Origin: Stutzerimonas degradans
Lineage (GTDB): Bacteria > Pseudomonadota > Gammaproteobacteria > Pseudomonadales > Pseudomonadaceae
NCBI RefSeq assembly: GCF_024448505.1
Contig: NZ_JAMOHV010000008.1
Coordinates: 124,001-188,000 of the forward strand
Direction: 5' to 3'
Length of the DNA: 64,000 bases
A program made the translations under genes and the position numbers. Under the pieces are notes generated by a model. That model was not told where the DNA came from. It saw only the letters and a program-made list of their open reading frames with translations, and ran no database searches. This document shows positions 43,872-52,598 of this stretch, piece by piece (position 1 is the stretch's first letter; every line of letters starts with the position of its first letter).

Positions 43872-45695
43872 CTACTCACTGTGCAGAGCGGCATAAATCG
43901 ACTCGGCAAGCTTTTTACTGATACCCGGCGCCTTGGCGATCTCGTCCAGGCTGGCACGGCAGAGTTCCTGAAGACCACCGAAGTGCTTGAGCAGTTCGCG
44001 TCGCCGCTTCGGTCCGATGCCTGCCACGTCTTCCAGGCTCGATGTGCGCCGAGCCTTGCCGCGTCGCGCACGGTGGCCGGTAATGGCGAAACGGTGGGCC
44101 TCGTCCCGCACCTGCTGGATGAGATGCAGCGCCGGCGAGTCGGCCGGCAGCGTGAATTCGTGCGCCGCGTCGTTGAGATACAAGGTTTCCAGGCCGGGCT
44201 TGCGGGTGACGCCCTTGGCCACGCCGAGCAGGATCAACTCGGGCACCGCCAGCTCTTCCAGCACTTCGCGCGCCATGTTGAGCTGGCCCTTGCCACCGTC
44301 CACCAAGAGGATGTCGGGCAGCTTGCCCTCGCCTTCGGCCGCCTTGCGAAAACGCCGCGAGAGCGCCTGGTGCATCGCCGCATAATCGTCTCCAGCGGTG
44401 ACGCCTTCGATGTTGTAGCGGCGGTAGTCCGACTTCAGCGGCCCCTCGGGGCCGAACACCACGCAGGACGCCACCGTTGCCTCGCCGCTGGAATGGCTGA
44501 TATCGAAACATTCCAGGCGTGATGGCAGTTCGTCGAGCTTCAGCGCCTCGGCCAGCGCTTCGAAACGCGCCGACAGGTGCTGGCGATTGGCGAGTCGTGC
44601 CGACAGCGCCTGCTCGGCATTGGTCAGCGCCAGCTGTTGCCAGCGGGCGCGCGTGCCGCGTACGCGATGCACGATGCTCAGCTCGCTGCCGCGCAATTCC
44701 GCGATCGCGCTGACCAGCGTGGGAAAGTCCTCATGCACGGCATTGACGATAAGCTCGCCCGGCAAGTCGCGCTCACTCGAGCCGAGGTAATACTGCTCAA
44801 GAAACGCCTGCAGCACGTCGCTGACGCTCTCCTCAATGGCAACCTGGGGGAAGAAATTCTTGCTGCCGAGCACCCGCCCGCCACGCACACTGATCAGATG
44901 CACGCATGCACCGCCCGGGCTTACGGCGGCGGCGACGATATCGACGTTGCCATTGCCGCCTTCCATGCTCTGTTGGTCCTGAACGCGCCGCAGGATGCCG
45001 ATCTGGTCGCGAATCTCGGCGGCACGCTCGAACTCGAGGTTCATCGCCGCCTGCTCCATGTTGCGTGACAGCTCTTCGGCCAGCGCATTGCTGCGCCCTT
45101 CGAGGAACATCACCGAGTGACGCACATCTTCGGCGTACTCGGTCGGATCCACCAGTTTTACGCAGGGCGCCTTGCAGCGCTTGATCTGGTATTGCAGACA
45201 CGGCCGCGTGCGATTGCGGAAATAGCTGTCCTCGCACTGACGCACGAGGAAGGCCTTCTGCAAGAGCCCCAGGCTCTCGCGAATCGCCCCGGCACTCGGA
45301 TACGGACCGAAATAGCGCCCGGGTTCCTTCTTCGCGCCACGATGAATGCTCAGCCGCGGAAACTCGCCGGCAGAAAGAAACACGTATGGATAGGATTTGT
45401 CGTCGCGTAGCAGGATGTTATACGGCGGCCGCCACTGCTTGATCAGCGTCTGCTCGAGCAGCAGCGCCTCGGTCTCGTTCGCCGTAATGGTGGTTTCCAC
45501 CTGGGCAATCTTTGCCACCAGCGCGGCGGTTTTCGGCGCCTGCCCGGTCTTGCGAAAGTAGCTGGCCAGGCGCTTCTTGAGATTCTTTGCCTTGCCGACG
45601 TAGAGCAGTTTCTCGTCCGCATCGAACATCCGGTAGACGCCGGGATGCCCGCTGCATGCCGCCAGGAAGGCGGATGAATCGAATCCGCTGGCCAT
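43872..45695 (-). CDS. uvrC: excinuclease ABC subunit C
   Basis: This nucleotide-excision-repair endonuclease (607 residues) makes both incisions around a lesion. It has an N-terminal GIY-YIG domain ([21 protein letters not shown]), a UVR domain near 200-240, a C-terminal RNase H-like endonuclease domain ([20 protein letters not shown] and [13 protein letters not shown]), and terminal helix-hairpin-helix motifs ([20 protein letters not shown]). Its ATG overlaps the gacA stop as ATGA, the usual gacA-uvrC coupling. Confidence 0.96.
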   Translation of the reverse strand: MASGFDSSAFLAACSGHPGVYRMFDADEKLLYVGKAKNLKKRLASYFRKTGQAPKTAALVAKIAQVETTITANETEALLLEQTLIKQWRPPYNILLRDDKSYPYVFLSAGEFPRLSIHRGAKKEPGRYFGPYPSAGAIRESLGLLQKAFLVRQCEDSYFRNRTRPCLQYQIKRCKAPCVKLVDPTEYAEDVRHSVMFLEGRSNALAEELSRNMEQAAMNLEFERAAEIRDQIGILRRVQDQQSMEGGNGNVDIVAAAVSPGGACVHLISVRGGRVLGSKNFFPQVAIEESVSDVLQAFLEQYYLGSSERDLPGELIVNAVHEDFPTLVSAIAELRGSELSIVHRVRGTRARWQQLALTNAEQALSARLANRQHLSARFEALAEALKLDELPSRLECFDISHSSGEATVASCVVFGPEGPLKSDYRRYNIEGVTAGDDYAAMHQALSRRFRKAAEGEGKLPDILLVDGGKGQLNMAREVLEELAVPELILLGVAKGVTRKPGLETLYLNDAAHEFTLPADSPALHLIQQVRDEAHRFAITGHRARRGKARRTSSLEDVAGIGPKRRRELLKHFGGLQELCRASLDEIAKAPGISKKLAESIYAALHSE

Positions 45696-46338
45696 CAGTT
45701 GATGGTGTCGACCATGCCGTGGCGTACGGCGAGCAGCGCCAGCTCGACATCACTGGTGATCGAGAGCTTCTCGAAGATCCGATAGCGGTAGGTGTTCACC
45801 GTTTTCGGCGACAGGCAGAGCTTGTCCGAGATCGCCTGGACCTTCTGGCAGTTGGCGATCATCAGCGCAATCTGGATTTCCCGCTCGGACAGCAGATCGA
45901 ACGGCGAGCCATTCTGCTGCGGCTGGAAGGACTTGAGCGCCAGCTGCTGGGCGATCTGCGGGCTGATGTAGCGTTGGCCGGCGAAAACCATGCGGATCGC
46001 ACGAATCATCTCTTCCAGCGCAGCGCCCTTGGTCAGATACCCGGCCGCGCCGGCCTGCAGCAGACGCGTCGGAACGGATCCTCTTCGCAGATCGTGACGG
46101 CGATGACCTTGAGATCCGGGTGGCTGCGCAGCAGCTTACGAGTGGCTTCCAGGCCACCGATGCCGGGCATCTTGACGTCCATCAGAACCACGTCCGGCTT
46201 GAGTTCGCGAGTCTGCTTGATCGCCTCCTCGCCGCAGTCAGCCTGACCAACCACGTACAACCCGTCGATATCGGCCAGCATGCGGGTAATGCCCGTGCGA
46301 ACCAGATCGTGGTCGTCTACCACCAGCACCCTAATCAA
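45695..46338 (-). pseudogene. gacA: gacA response regulator, frameshifted as given
   Basis: GacA is the response regulator of the GacS/GacA system that controls RsmY/Z-type small RNAs and secondary metabolism, biofilm and motility. The N-terminal receiver reads IRVLVVDDHDLVRTGITRML through VVLMDVKMPGIGGLEATRKL and VTICEEDPF from a TTG start with a GAGGTG ribosome-binding site, then shifts frame at about 46071. The second frame continues with TRLLQAGAAGYLTKG, LLSEREIQIALMIANCQKVQ and the LuxR helix-turn-helix to the normal C-terminus. One extra base in a short C run (CC to CCC on the coding strand) would restore a full-length GacA, so this is either a real loss-of-function mutation or a sequencing error. 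Confidence 0.85.
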
Positions 46339-46565
46339 CAGACACCTCGTCAATGCAATTCAAAGCTGGCTGGCTGCGCGCTTCGTGATAACGGCGAACT
46401 GTACCAAAGAAAATGCCAACCTCGCCTCATCCGAGGTGACGAAAAATCGTCGCAGCCACTCCGCCACAATGGCTACGACCCGCGACGCAAAGCGTTTGGC
46501 GCCACCTGTCAGCCAGAACCTACAGCGCAATGCTTGTAAGCCATTGGCTATGGAGTGCAGACCAT

Positions 46566-47435
46566 TCAGGGCCGCAACGCCAGTATTCGCCGTGCGCCCA
46601 GCGCGACCAGGATTCCGATCAGACTGCCAATCAGCAGGTCCGGGTAGCGCGATCCGCTCCAGGCGACCAGCGCTCCGGCCACGATCACACCGGCATTGAT
46701 CAGCACATCGTTGGCGGAAAATATCCAGCTGGCACGCATATGCACGCCGCCTTCGCGATGTCGGTGAATCAGCAGCAGGCAGAGCACGTTGGCCAGCAAG
46801 GCGATGCTGGCGACGACCATCATCGACAGCGACTGCGGTTCGCTGCCGAAGACGAAGCGCCGCCCCACTTCGATCAGCAGCCCAATGGCAAGCAGCAACT
46901 GGAGCAGACCGGCGAGCCGCGCGGCGTTCATCTGCAGTTGGGCGCCACGGCCAACTGCATACAGCGCCACTCCGTAGACGGCGGCGTCAGCGAACATGTC
47001 CAGCGAATCACCGATCAATCCGGCGGACTGGGCAATCAACCCGGCGAGCATCTCGGCCACGAACATGAAGGCATTGATCGCCAACAGCAGCTTCAGGGTC
47101 CCGGCTTCGCCGGCCTCGTTCGCGCGGCCTGACGGAGCACCAACCGCCGCTGCCCGGGTTTCGAGCAGCGTTGCGCCCAATCCGAGATTACCCAGCCGTT
47201 CGGCGATTGGCTCGATGGCACCGTCATGCGTAACCCGCAGCTGCCGGGCGGGAAGATCGAACGCCAGGCCGCCTGCCGATACGTGACCGTCGAGGGCCAT
47301 GCGGATCAGCCGCTCCTCCGCCGGGCAATCCATCTTCGGAACGTGGAACAGGCTGACCCAGCGGCCACCCGCCTCCGACGCATGGGTTGCCTGCGGATGC
47401 CGCGCGCAACCGCAGGGGCCATCGCAGCCACTCAT
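46566..47435 (-). CDS. HMA-CDF fusion cation transporter
   Basis: This is a protein of 289 residues. The N-terminus has a Cys/His-rich head (SGCDGPCGCARHP) and an HMA-like domain (about 25-90) with the HVPKMDCPAEERLIR motif. A cation diffusion facilitator domain follows, with helices from about 112 and the metal-site helix GLIGDSLDMFADAAVYGVAL. CDF proteins export divalent metals such as zinc or cobalt. It is last in the arsenic operon and its ATG overlaps the preceding thioredoxin-like gene by 4 bp. The metal is unknown. Confidence 0.82.
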   Translation of the reverse strand: MSGCDGPCGCARHPQATHASEAGGRWVSLFHVPKMDCPAEERLIRMALDGHVSAGGLAFDLPARQLRVTHDGAIEPIAERLGNLGLGATLLETRAAAVGAPSGRANEAGEAGTLKLLLAINAFMFVAEMLAGLIAQSAGLIGDSLDMFADAAVYGVALYAVGRGAQLQMNAARLAGLLQLLLAIGLLIEVGRRFVFGSEPQSLSMMVVASIALLANVLCLLLIHRHREGGVHMRASWIFSANDVLINAGVIVAGALVAWSGSRYPDLLIGSLIGILVALGARRILALRP

Positions 47436-47668
47436 CGCGCCTCAACCAGCGCAGCGATTTCATCGGTCGTCAACACCTTGCCCGCCGACACGACCGTCTC
47501 ATCGATGACCAGTGCTGGCGTGCTCATCACCCCGTAACGGGCGATTTCGCCGAAGTCGGTCACCTTGACCACCTCCGCCTCGCGTCCCAGCGCTGTCAGC
47601 GCCTGGCGCGTATTGTCGGCCAGGGTCACGCACTTTCTGCAACCGGAACCCAGGATCTTGATCAGCAT
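47432..47668 (-). CDS. MTH895-type thioredoxin-like protein
   Basis: This is a protein of 78 residues with a thioredoxin fold and the redox motif CRKC in LIKILGSGCRKCVTLA, and a cis-Pro-type VMSTPALVIDETVVSAGK. Such small redox proteins are often encoded beside SO_0444/ArsP-like permeases, as here (15 bp apart), and may reduce or deliver their substrate. It overlaps the following HMA-CDF gene. Confidence 0.85.
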   Translation of the reverse strand: MLIKILGSGCRKCVTLADNTRQALTALGREAEVVKVTDFGEIARYGVMSTPALVIDETVVSAGKVLTTDEIAALVEAR

Positions 47669-47683
47669 GGCGAATCTCCCATC

Positions 47684-48688
47684 TCAGATGAACAGGTAAG
47701 CAAATGCATTGAACAGATAGCCGATCAGCATGATGCCCATCAGCACGACGGTAACGAACAGCGCCAGCAGCGGCGCCTTGACCACCTGTTTCAGCATGAT
47801 CAGCGATGGCAGCGACAACGCCGTGACCGACATCATGAATGCCAGCACGGTGCCCAGGCCGACGCCCTTAGACACCAGCGCCTCGGCAATCGGCAGGGTG
47901 CCGAAGATGTCCGCGTACATCGGCGCGGCCACCAGTGTGGCCAGCGGCACCGACCACCAGTTGTCTTGGCCGATGAGCTTTTCGATCAGCCCCGCCGGGA
48001 TCCAGTTGTGTATGGCAGCGCCGATACCCACGCCGATCAGGATATACAGCCAAACCTTGCGGATGATCTCTCCCACCTGCTCGCGAGCGTAGGTCAGGCG
48101 GTCGCGCAGGGTGAGCTGTTCCTGTGGGAGGTCCAGGACCTTCTGTTGCGTGACGAAGGCCTCGACGTACTGCTCCATCCCAACCTTGCCAATCAGCGTC
48201 CCGCCGATCACTGCCAGCACGATGCCCACTACCACGTAGGCCAGCGCAATCGACCAGTTGAAGATGCTGGCCAGCAGGATCATCGACGCCAGATCGACCA
48301 GCGGCGAGGAGATCAGGAACGAGAAGGTCACCGCCAGCGGCAGACCCGAACTGGTGAAGCCGATGAACAGCGGGATCGACGAGCAGGAGCAGAACGGCGT
48401 GACCGTTCCCAGCAATGCGCCAGCGAGGTTAGCCCGAAAGCCGCGCATGCGGCCAAGAATGCGCCGCGTGCGCTCCGGCGGGAAATAGCTCTGAATCCAG
48501 GAGAGGCCGAAGATCAGCACCGACAGCAGGATGAAAATCTTGATCACGTCATAGATGAAGAAATGCAGACTGCCGCCGATCCGGCTGGCCATGTCCAGGC
48601 CGAATATGTCCTCCACCAGCAGCCGCACCAGAGACGCCAGCCAGTCCATGCGCAACAACTGGTCGTTCAGCCACTTGAAGATTTCCAT
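47684..48688 (-). CDS. SO_0444/ArsP-type permease
   Basis: This is an inner-membrane permease of 334 residues with about eight to ten helices. The family motif TPFCSCSSIPLFIGFTSSGL lies near residue 100, with a repeat-like AAPMYADIFGTLPIAEALV in the second half. ArsP proteins export trivalent organoarsenicals and relatives export copper or zinc. It follows acr3 by 10 bp and precedes the thioredoxin-like gene, so it is probably an extra exit route for an arsenic species; the exact substrate is inferred. Confidence 0.82.
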   Translation of the reverse strand: MEIFKWLNDQLLRMDWLASLVRLLVEDIFGLDMASRIGGSLHFFIYDVIKIFILLSVLIFGLSWIQSYFPPERTRRILGRMRGFRANLAGALLGTVTPFCSCSSIPLFIGFTSSGLPLAVTFSFLISSPLVDLASMILLASIFNWSIALAYVVVGIVLAVIGGTLIGKVGMEQYVEAFVTQQKVLDLPQEQLTLRDRLTYAREQVGEIIRKVWLYILIGVGIGAAIHNWIPAGLIEKLIGQDNWWSVPLATLVAAPMYADIFGTLPIAEALVSKGVGLGTVLAFMMSVTALSLPSLIMLKQVVKAPLLALFVTVVLMGIMLIGYLFNAFAYLFI

Positions 48689-48698
48689 GAGTCGTTCC

Positions 48699-49754
48699 TC
48701 AGCTGCGCGGCAAGGCGCGCTCGTACCAGGCGCGGCTGCTGTTGACCAAGCGCACCAGCCAGAGCATTACCGGAACTTCGATCAGTACGCCGACCACCGT
48801 GGCCAACGCGGCGCCGGAATCGAAACCATAGAGGACGATGGCCACCGCCACCGCCAGCTCGAAGAAGTTGGAAGCGCCGATCATGGTCGCCGGACCAGCC
48901 ACGTCGTGGCGAACCCTGAGGCGGCGGCATAGCCAATAGCCGAGCGCGGCGATGAACAATGTCTGCAGCAGCAGCGGCACGGCAAGGATGCCGATCACCA
49001 GCGGCTGCTCGACGATGGTCTTGCCCTGGAAGGAGAACAGCAACACCAGCGTGGCCAACAGGGCGACGATGGAGAACGGTGAAACCTTCCCCAGCACCGC
49101 TTGAAAATGCGCCTCGCCGCGCTTCATCAGCTGCGCGCGCAGGAACTGGGCGATGGCCAGCGGGATGACGATGTACATCACCACCGAGAGCAGCAACGTA
49201 TCCCACGGCACCGGAATGGATGACACGCCGAGCAGCAACGCAACGATGGGCGCGAAGGCGAACACCATCACCAGGTCGTTGAGCGCCACCTGGGTGATGG
49301 TGAAGTTGGCGTTGCCATTGCACAGGTAGCTCCAGACGAACACCATTGCCGTGCAGGGCGCGGCGCCGAGCAGGATCAGCCCGGCCATGTAACTGTCCAG
49401 CTCGTCGGCTGGTAGCCACTCGGCGAACAGCACCTTGATGAACAGCCAGCCGATCAGCGCCATGCTGAACGGTTTGACCGCCCAGTTGACGAACAGCGTC
49501 ACGGCCATGCCGGCCTTCTGCTCGCGGACTTCGTGCAGCGCGCCGAAATCGATCTTCATCAGCATCGGCACGATCATCACCCAGATCAGCACACCTACCG
49601 GGATGTTGACCCGCGCCACCTCCATCGCCCCCACCGCCTGCGCGGCCTCCGGCACGAGTAACCCGAGCGCCGTGCCGGCGGCGATGCACAGGAACACCCA
49701 CACCGTCAGATAGCGTTCGAAGAAGCCCAGCGGAGCTCCCGCGGACTGCTTCAT
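48699..49754 (-). CDS. acr3: arsenite efflux transporter Acr3
   Basis: This is an inner-membrane exporter of about 351 residues with ten helices, of the Acr3 (BASS) family. It has ERYLTVWVFLCIAAGTALGL near the N-terminus, the conserved AAPCTAMVFVWSYLCNGNAN with the essential Cys-containing segment, and GASNFFELAVAVAI. Acr3 extrudes arsenite (and often antimonite). The ATG giving MKQSAGAPLGF fits the family; eight more residues are open upstream. It begins the minus-strand ars operon, divergent from the ArsC-ArsR gene. Confidence 0.93.
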   Translation of the reverse strand: MKQSAGAPLGFFERYLTVWVFLCIAAGTALGLLVPEAAQAVGAMEVARVNIPVGVLIWVMIVPMLMKIDFGALHEVREQKAGMAVTLFVNWAVKPFSMALIGWLFIKVLFAEWLPADELDSYMAGLILLGAAPCTAMVFVWSYLCNGNANFTITQVALNDLVMVFAFAPIVALLLGVSSIPVPWDTLLLSVVMYIVIPLAIAQFLRAQLMKRGEAHFQAVLGKVSPFSIVALLATLVLLFSFQGKTIVEQPLVIGILAVPLLLQTLFIAALGYWLCRRLRVRHDVAGPATMIGASNFFELAVAVAIVLYGFDSGAALATVVGVLIEVPVMLWLVRLVNSSRAWYERALPRS

Positions 49755-49832
49755 GGCGACCTCACATGCGTTTGTCATTTGTTGTTCACCTTGGTTGATA
49801 CAATCTGACGATCACGATATTCGCTTTACCGT

Positions 49833-49852
49833 ATATATTCAAAACAATATAT
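49833..49852. promoter_or_regulatory. candidate ArsR operator between divergent ars operons
   Basis: The perfect inverted repeat ATATATT/AATATAT has a 6-nt spacer and lies in the 128-bp AT-rich gap between acr3 and the ArsC-ArsR gene. Position and dyad suit binding by the ArsR domain encoded just downstream, which would allow control of both operons. Confidence 0.55.
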
Positions 49853-49882
49853 TCGTTAAATGCCGGTCTGACGGAGATCAAC

Positions 49883-50665
49883 ATGAGTCGGAGAAAGCGT
49901 GTCCTGTTCCTCTGCGTGGCGAACTCATCGCGCTCGCAAATGGCGGAAGCGTTGCTGCGCCACCTCGACTCCGAGCACTTCGAGGCCGTCAGTGCCGGCA
50001 CCGCGCCGACCCAGGTGGATCCGCGCACCCGTGAAGCGCTGGAACACCTGGGTGTGTCCACCGCGGGACTGGTCAGCAAGTCTATCGAGCAGGTGACGGG
50101 CGAGCCCTTCGACTATGTCATCACCCTGTGTGACAAATCCGCGCTGGAGTGCCTGTCGCTTCCTGGCGCCGGCGAGTACATCGCCTGGAATTTCGCGGAT
50201 CCGGCAACGAGCCCGCAGCCGGATGCCTATCGCAGGACGCTGCAGGAGATCCACGAACGGCTAAGGATGTTCGTGCTGATCACCAGCAAACCCGCCAGCG
50301 CAATCGCGCAAAGCGCTTCGCTATCGCCGGTCGAGCTATTCAAGTGTCTGGCCGACGAAACCCGGGCGCGTATCGCGCTGCTGGTCAGTCTGGAGCAGGA
50401 ACTGTGCGTATGCGAGCTGACCGCGGCGCTGGACCAGGTCCAGCCCAAGATTTCCCGCCACCTCGCGCTGCTGCGCAGCTGCGGCCTGCTGGAAGACCGA
50501 CGTAACGGCCAATGGGTGTATTACCGCCTGCACCCGCAACTGCCCGCATGGGTCACGGACATGCTCAAAACGACCCTGGCGAACAACGTCGAATGGCTGC
50601 GTCAGGACGTGCAACGCCTCTGGCAGATGCGCGACCGGCCTGGCCGCAAGCCCGCCTGCGACTGA
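49883..50665 (+). CDS. arsenate reductase (thioredoxin type) fused to ArsR repressor
   Basis: This fusion has 260 residues. Residues 1-140 are a low-molecular-weight-phosphatase-type ArsC with the CX5R loop CVANSSRS at C11-R17 and the second redox pair C83 and C90 (LCDKSALEC), the triad of thioredoxin-coupled arsenate reductases. Residues from about 148 form an ArsR winged helix: VELFKCLADETRARIALL, the As(III)-binding motif ELCVCEL (C175, C177), and the recognition helix QPKISRHLALLRSCG. One protein may therefore both reduce arsenate and sense arsenite. It heads the plus-strand operon. Confidence 0.9.
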   Translation: MSRRKRVLFLCVANSSRSQMAEALLRHLDSEHFEAVSAGTAPTQVDPRTREALEHLGVSTAGLVSKSIEQVTGEPFDYVITLCDKSALECLSLPGAGEYIAWNFADPATSPQPDAYRRTLQEIHERLRMFVLITSKPASAIAQSASLSPVELFKCLADETRARIALLVSLEQELCVCELTAALDQVQPKISRHLALLRSCGLLEDRRNGQWVYYRLHPQLPAWVTDMLKTTLANNVEWLRQDVQRLWQMRDRPGRKPACD

Positions 50666-50704
50666 AATTCGGCCTGCAGCGACAGCCGCCCCCTCTTTAT
50701 CCGG

Positions 50705-51430
50705 ATGAAGCCCATGTCCAACGACCTGCCCAATATCGATGCCGAACTGCTCGACGCCCCCAGCATGGACAAGCTGGGCGCCATCGATGCGCCCGCCACC
50801 CATTCGCCGCGCATCCTGCTGCTCTACGGCTCAAACCGCGAGCGCTCGTTCAGCCGGCTACTGACCCTGGAAGCCGCGCGCCTGCTCGAAAGCATGGGCG
50901 CCGAGACACGCATCTTCCACCCCGCCGGCCTGCCCCTGCCGGACGACGCACCGGATGACCATCCCAAGGTGCGAGAACTGCGCGAACTGATGCAGTGGTC
51001 CGAAGGCCAGGTGTGGTGCTCGCCGGAGCGGCATGGCGCGATGAGCGCGGTGTTCAAGGCGCAGATCGACTGGGTGCCGCTGACGCTCGGTGCGGTGCGC
51101 CCGACGCAGGGCAAGACCCTGGCACTGATGCAGGTCTGCGGCGGCTCGCAGTCATTCAACGCGGTCAACCAGATGCGCGTACTCGGACGCTGGATGCGCA
51201 TGTTCACCATCCCCAACCAGTCATCCGTAGCCAAGGCGTGGCAGGAGTTCGACGAGAACGACCGCATGAAGCCCTCGTCCTACTACGACCGCGTGGTGGA
51301 TGTGATGGAGGAGCTGCTCAAGTTCACGTTGCTGCTGCGCGGGCAAGCCAAGTATCTAGTCGACCGCTATTCCGAGCGCAAGGAATCGGCCGAAGCGCTG
51401 TCCCGGCGCGTCAATCAGCGCAGCATCTAA
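50705..51430 (+). CDS. arsH: ArsH NADPH-dependent FMN reductase/organoarsenical oxidase
   Basis: This flavodoxin-fold protein (about 241 residues) oxidises trivalent organoarsenicals such as methylarsenite. The FMN phosphate loop [20 protein letters not shown], and [20 protein letters not shown] and [19 protein letters not shown], are typical of ArsH. It follows the ArsC-ArsR gene by 39 bp. A start at 50714 (MSNDLPN) is an alternative; neither has a strong ribosome-binding site. Confidence 0.92.
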   Translation: MKPMSNDLPNIDAELLDAPSMDKLGAIDAPATHSPRILLLYGSNRERSFSRLLTLEAARLLESMGAETRIFHPAGLPLPDDAPDDHPKVRELRELMQWSEGQVWCSPERHGAMSAVFKAQIDWVPLTLGAVRPTQGKTLALMQVCGGSQSFNAVNQMRVLGRWMRMFTIPNQSSVAKAWQEFDENDRMKPSSYYDRVVDVMEELLKFTLLLRGQAKYLVDRYSERKESAEALSRRVNQRSI

Positions 51431-51459
51431 CAGGCTGTCAATCCGTCAGAGACTCGAAC

Positions 51460-52464
51460 ATGACCATCAAAATAGGCATCAACGGCTTCGGCCGCATCGG
51501 ACGGCTGGCGCTTCGCGCAGCCTGGGGCTGGCCGGAGCTGGAGTTCGTGCAGATCAACGATCCGGCCGGCGACGCCGCGACCCACGCCCATCTGCTCAAC
51601 TTCGATTCGGTGCATGGGCGCTGGCAGCATGAGGCGAGCAGCGACGGCGACGACGTGGTGATCGCCGGCAAACGCATTCGAGTCAGCGCCAACAAAGCTA
51701 TCGCCGATACCGACTGGAGCGGCTGCGACGTGGTGATCGAGGCCAGCGGCAAGATGAAGACCGTCGCCGTGCTGCAGGCCTACCTCGACCAGGACGTCAA
51801 GCGCGTGGTGGTCAGCGCGCCGGTCAAGGAAGCCGGTGCGCTGAACGTCGTCATGGGCGTCAACGACCAGCTGTTCGACCCGACGCAACACCGCATCGTC
51901 ACCGCCGCTTCCTGCACCACCAACTGCCTGGCGCCAGTGGTCAAGGTGATCCATGAGGCCCTGGGCATCCGCCACGGCTCGATCACCACCATTCACGATC
52001 TGACCAACACCCAGAGCATCCTCGACCAGCCGCACAAGGACCTGCGCCGTGCCCGCGCCTCGGGCATGAGCCTGATCCCGACCACCACCGGCTCGGCCAC
52101 CGCCATCGCCGAGATTTTCCCCGAGCTGCGCGGCCGGCTGAATGGCCACGCCGTGCGCGTGCCGCTGGCCAACGCCTCGCTGACCGATTGCGTATTCGAG
52201 GTAGAGCGCGCAACCACAGTCGAGGAGGTGAACCAACTGCTCAAGGCCGCCGCCGAGGGCGAACTGCAGGGCATCCTCGGCTACGAGGAGCGTCCGCTGG
52301 TGTCCATCGACTATCGCACCGACCCGCGCTCGTCGGTCATCGACGCACTGTCGACGCTGGTGGTCAACGGGACTCAAGTGAAGATCTACGCCTGGTACGA
52401 CAACGAATGGGGCTACGCCAACCGCACCGTCGAGCTGGCGCGCAAGGTCGGCCTGGCCGGCTGA
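51460..52464 (+). CDS. ArsJ-associated glyceraldehyde-3-phosphate dehydrogenase
   Basis: This is a GAPDH of 334 residues. The NAD-binding [16 protein letters not shown] is at the N-terminus and the catalytic Cys is in [20 protein letters not shown]. In ars operons this enzyme makes 1-arseno-3-phosphoglycerate from arsenate and glyceraldehyde-3-phosphate, which ArsJ then exports. Its sequence differs from housekeeping GAPDH in the N-terminal [19 protein letters not shown], typical of the ArsJ-linked group. It precedes arsJ, separated by a repeat element. Confidence 0.9.
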   Translation: MTIKIGINGFGRIGRLALRAAWGWPELEFVQINDPAGDAATHAHLLNFDSVHGRWQHEASSDGDDVVIAGKRIRVSANKAIADTDWSGCDVVIEASGKMKTVAVLQAYLDQDVKRVVVSAPVKEAGALNVVMGVNDQLFDPTQHRIVTAASCTTNCLAPVVKVIHEALGIRHGSITTIHDLTNTQSILDQPHKDLRRARASGMSLIPTTTGSATAIAEIFPELRGRLNGHAVRVPLANASLTDCVFEVERATTVEEVNQLLKAAAEGELQGILGYEERPLVSIDYRTDPRSSVIDALSTLVVNGTQVKIYAWYDNEWGYANRTVELARKVGLAG

Positions 52465-52481
52465 GGCCGGCATTGCCGTTC

Positions 52482-52568
52482 AGGTGGAAAATCGCTGCGC
52501 GAGTTTTCCACCCTACGGTATTGATCGCGGATCGTAGGGTGGAAAACGGCCACCGGCCTTTTCCACCT
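52482..52568. repeat. intergenic palindromic repeats, GAPDH-arsJ copy
   Basis: Two inverted units occur here: GGTGGAAAATCGC to GAGTTTTCCACCCTACG, and CGTAGGGTGGAAAACGG to CCGGCCTTTTCCACCT. They share end sequences with the elements at 21479-21552 and 29469-29577. Confidence 0.8.
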
Positions 52569-52598
52569 GTTACCCATCACGCCGGCCTGGAACCGTTC

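Noticed and set aside
46339-46565. Small RNA of the Gac/Rsm type near gacA
   Set aside because: No repeated GGA hairpins or upstream GacA-box were seen in this gap.
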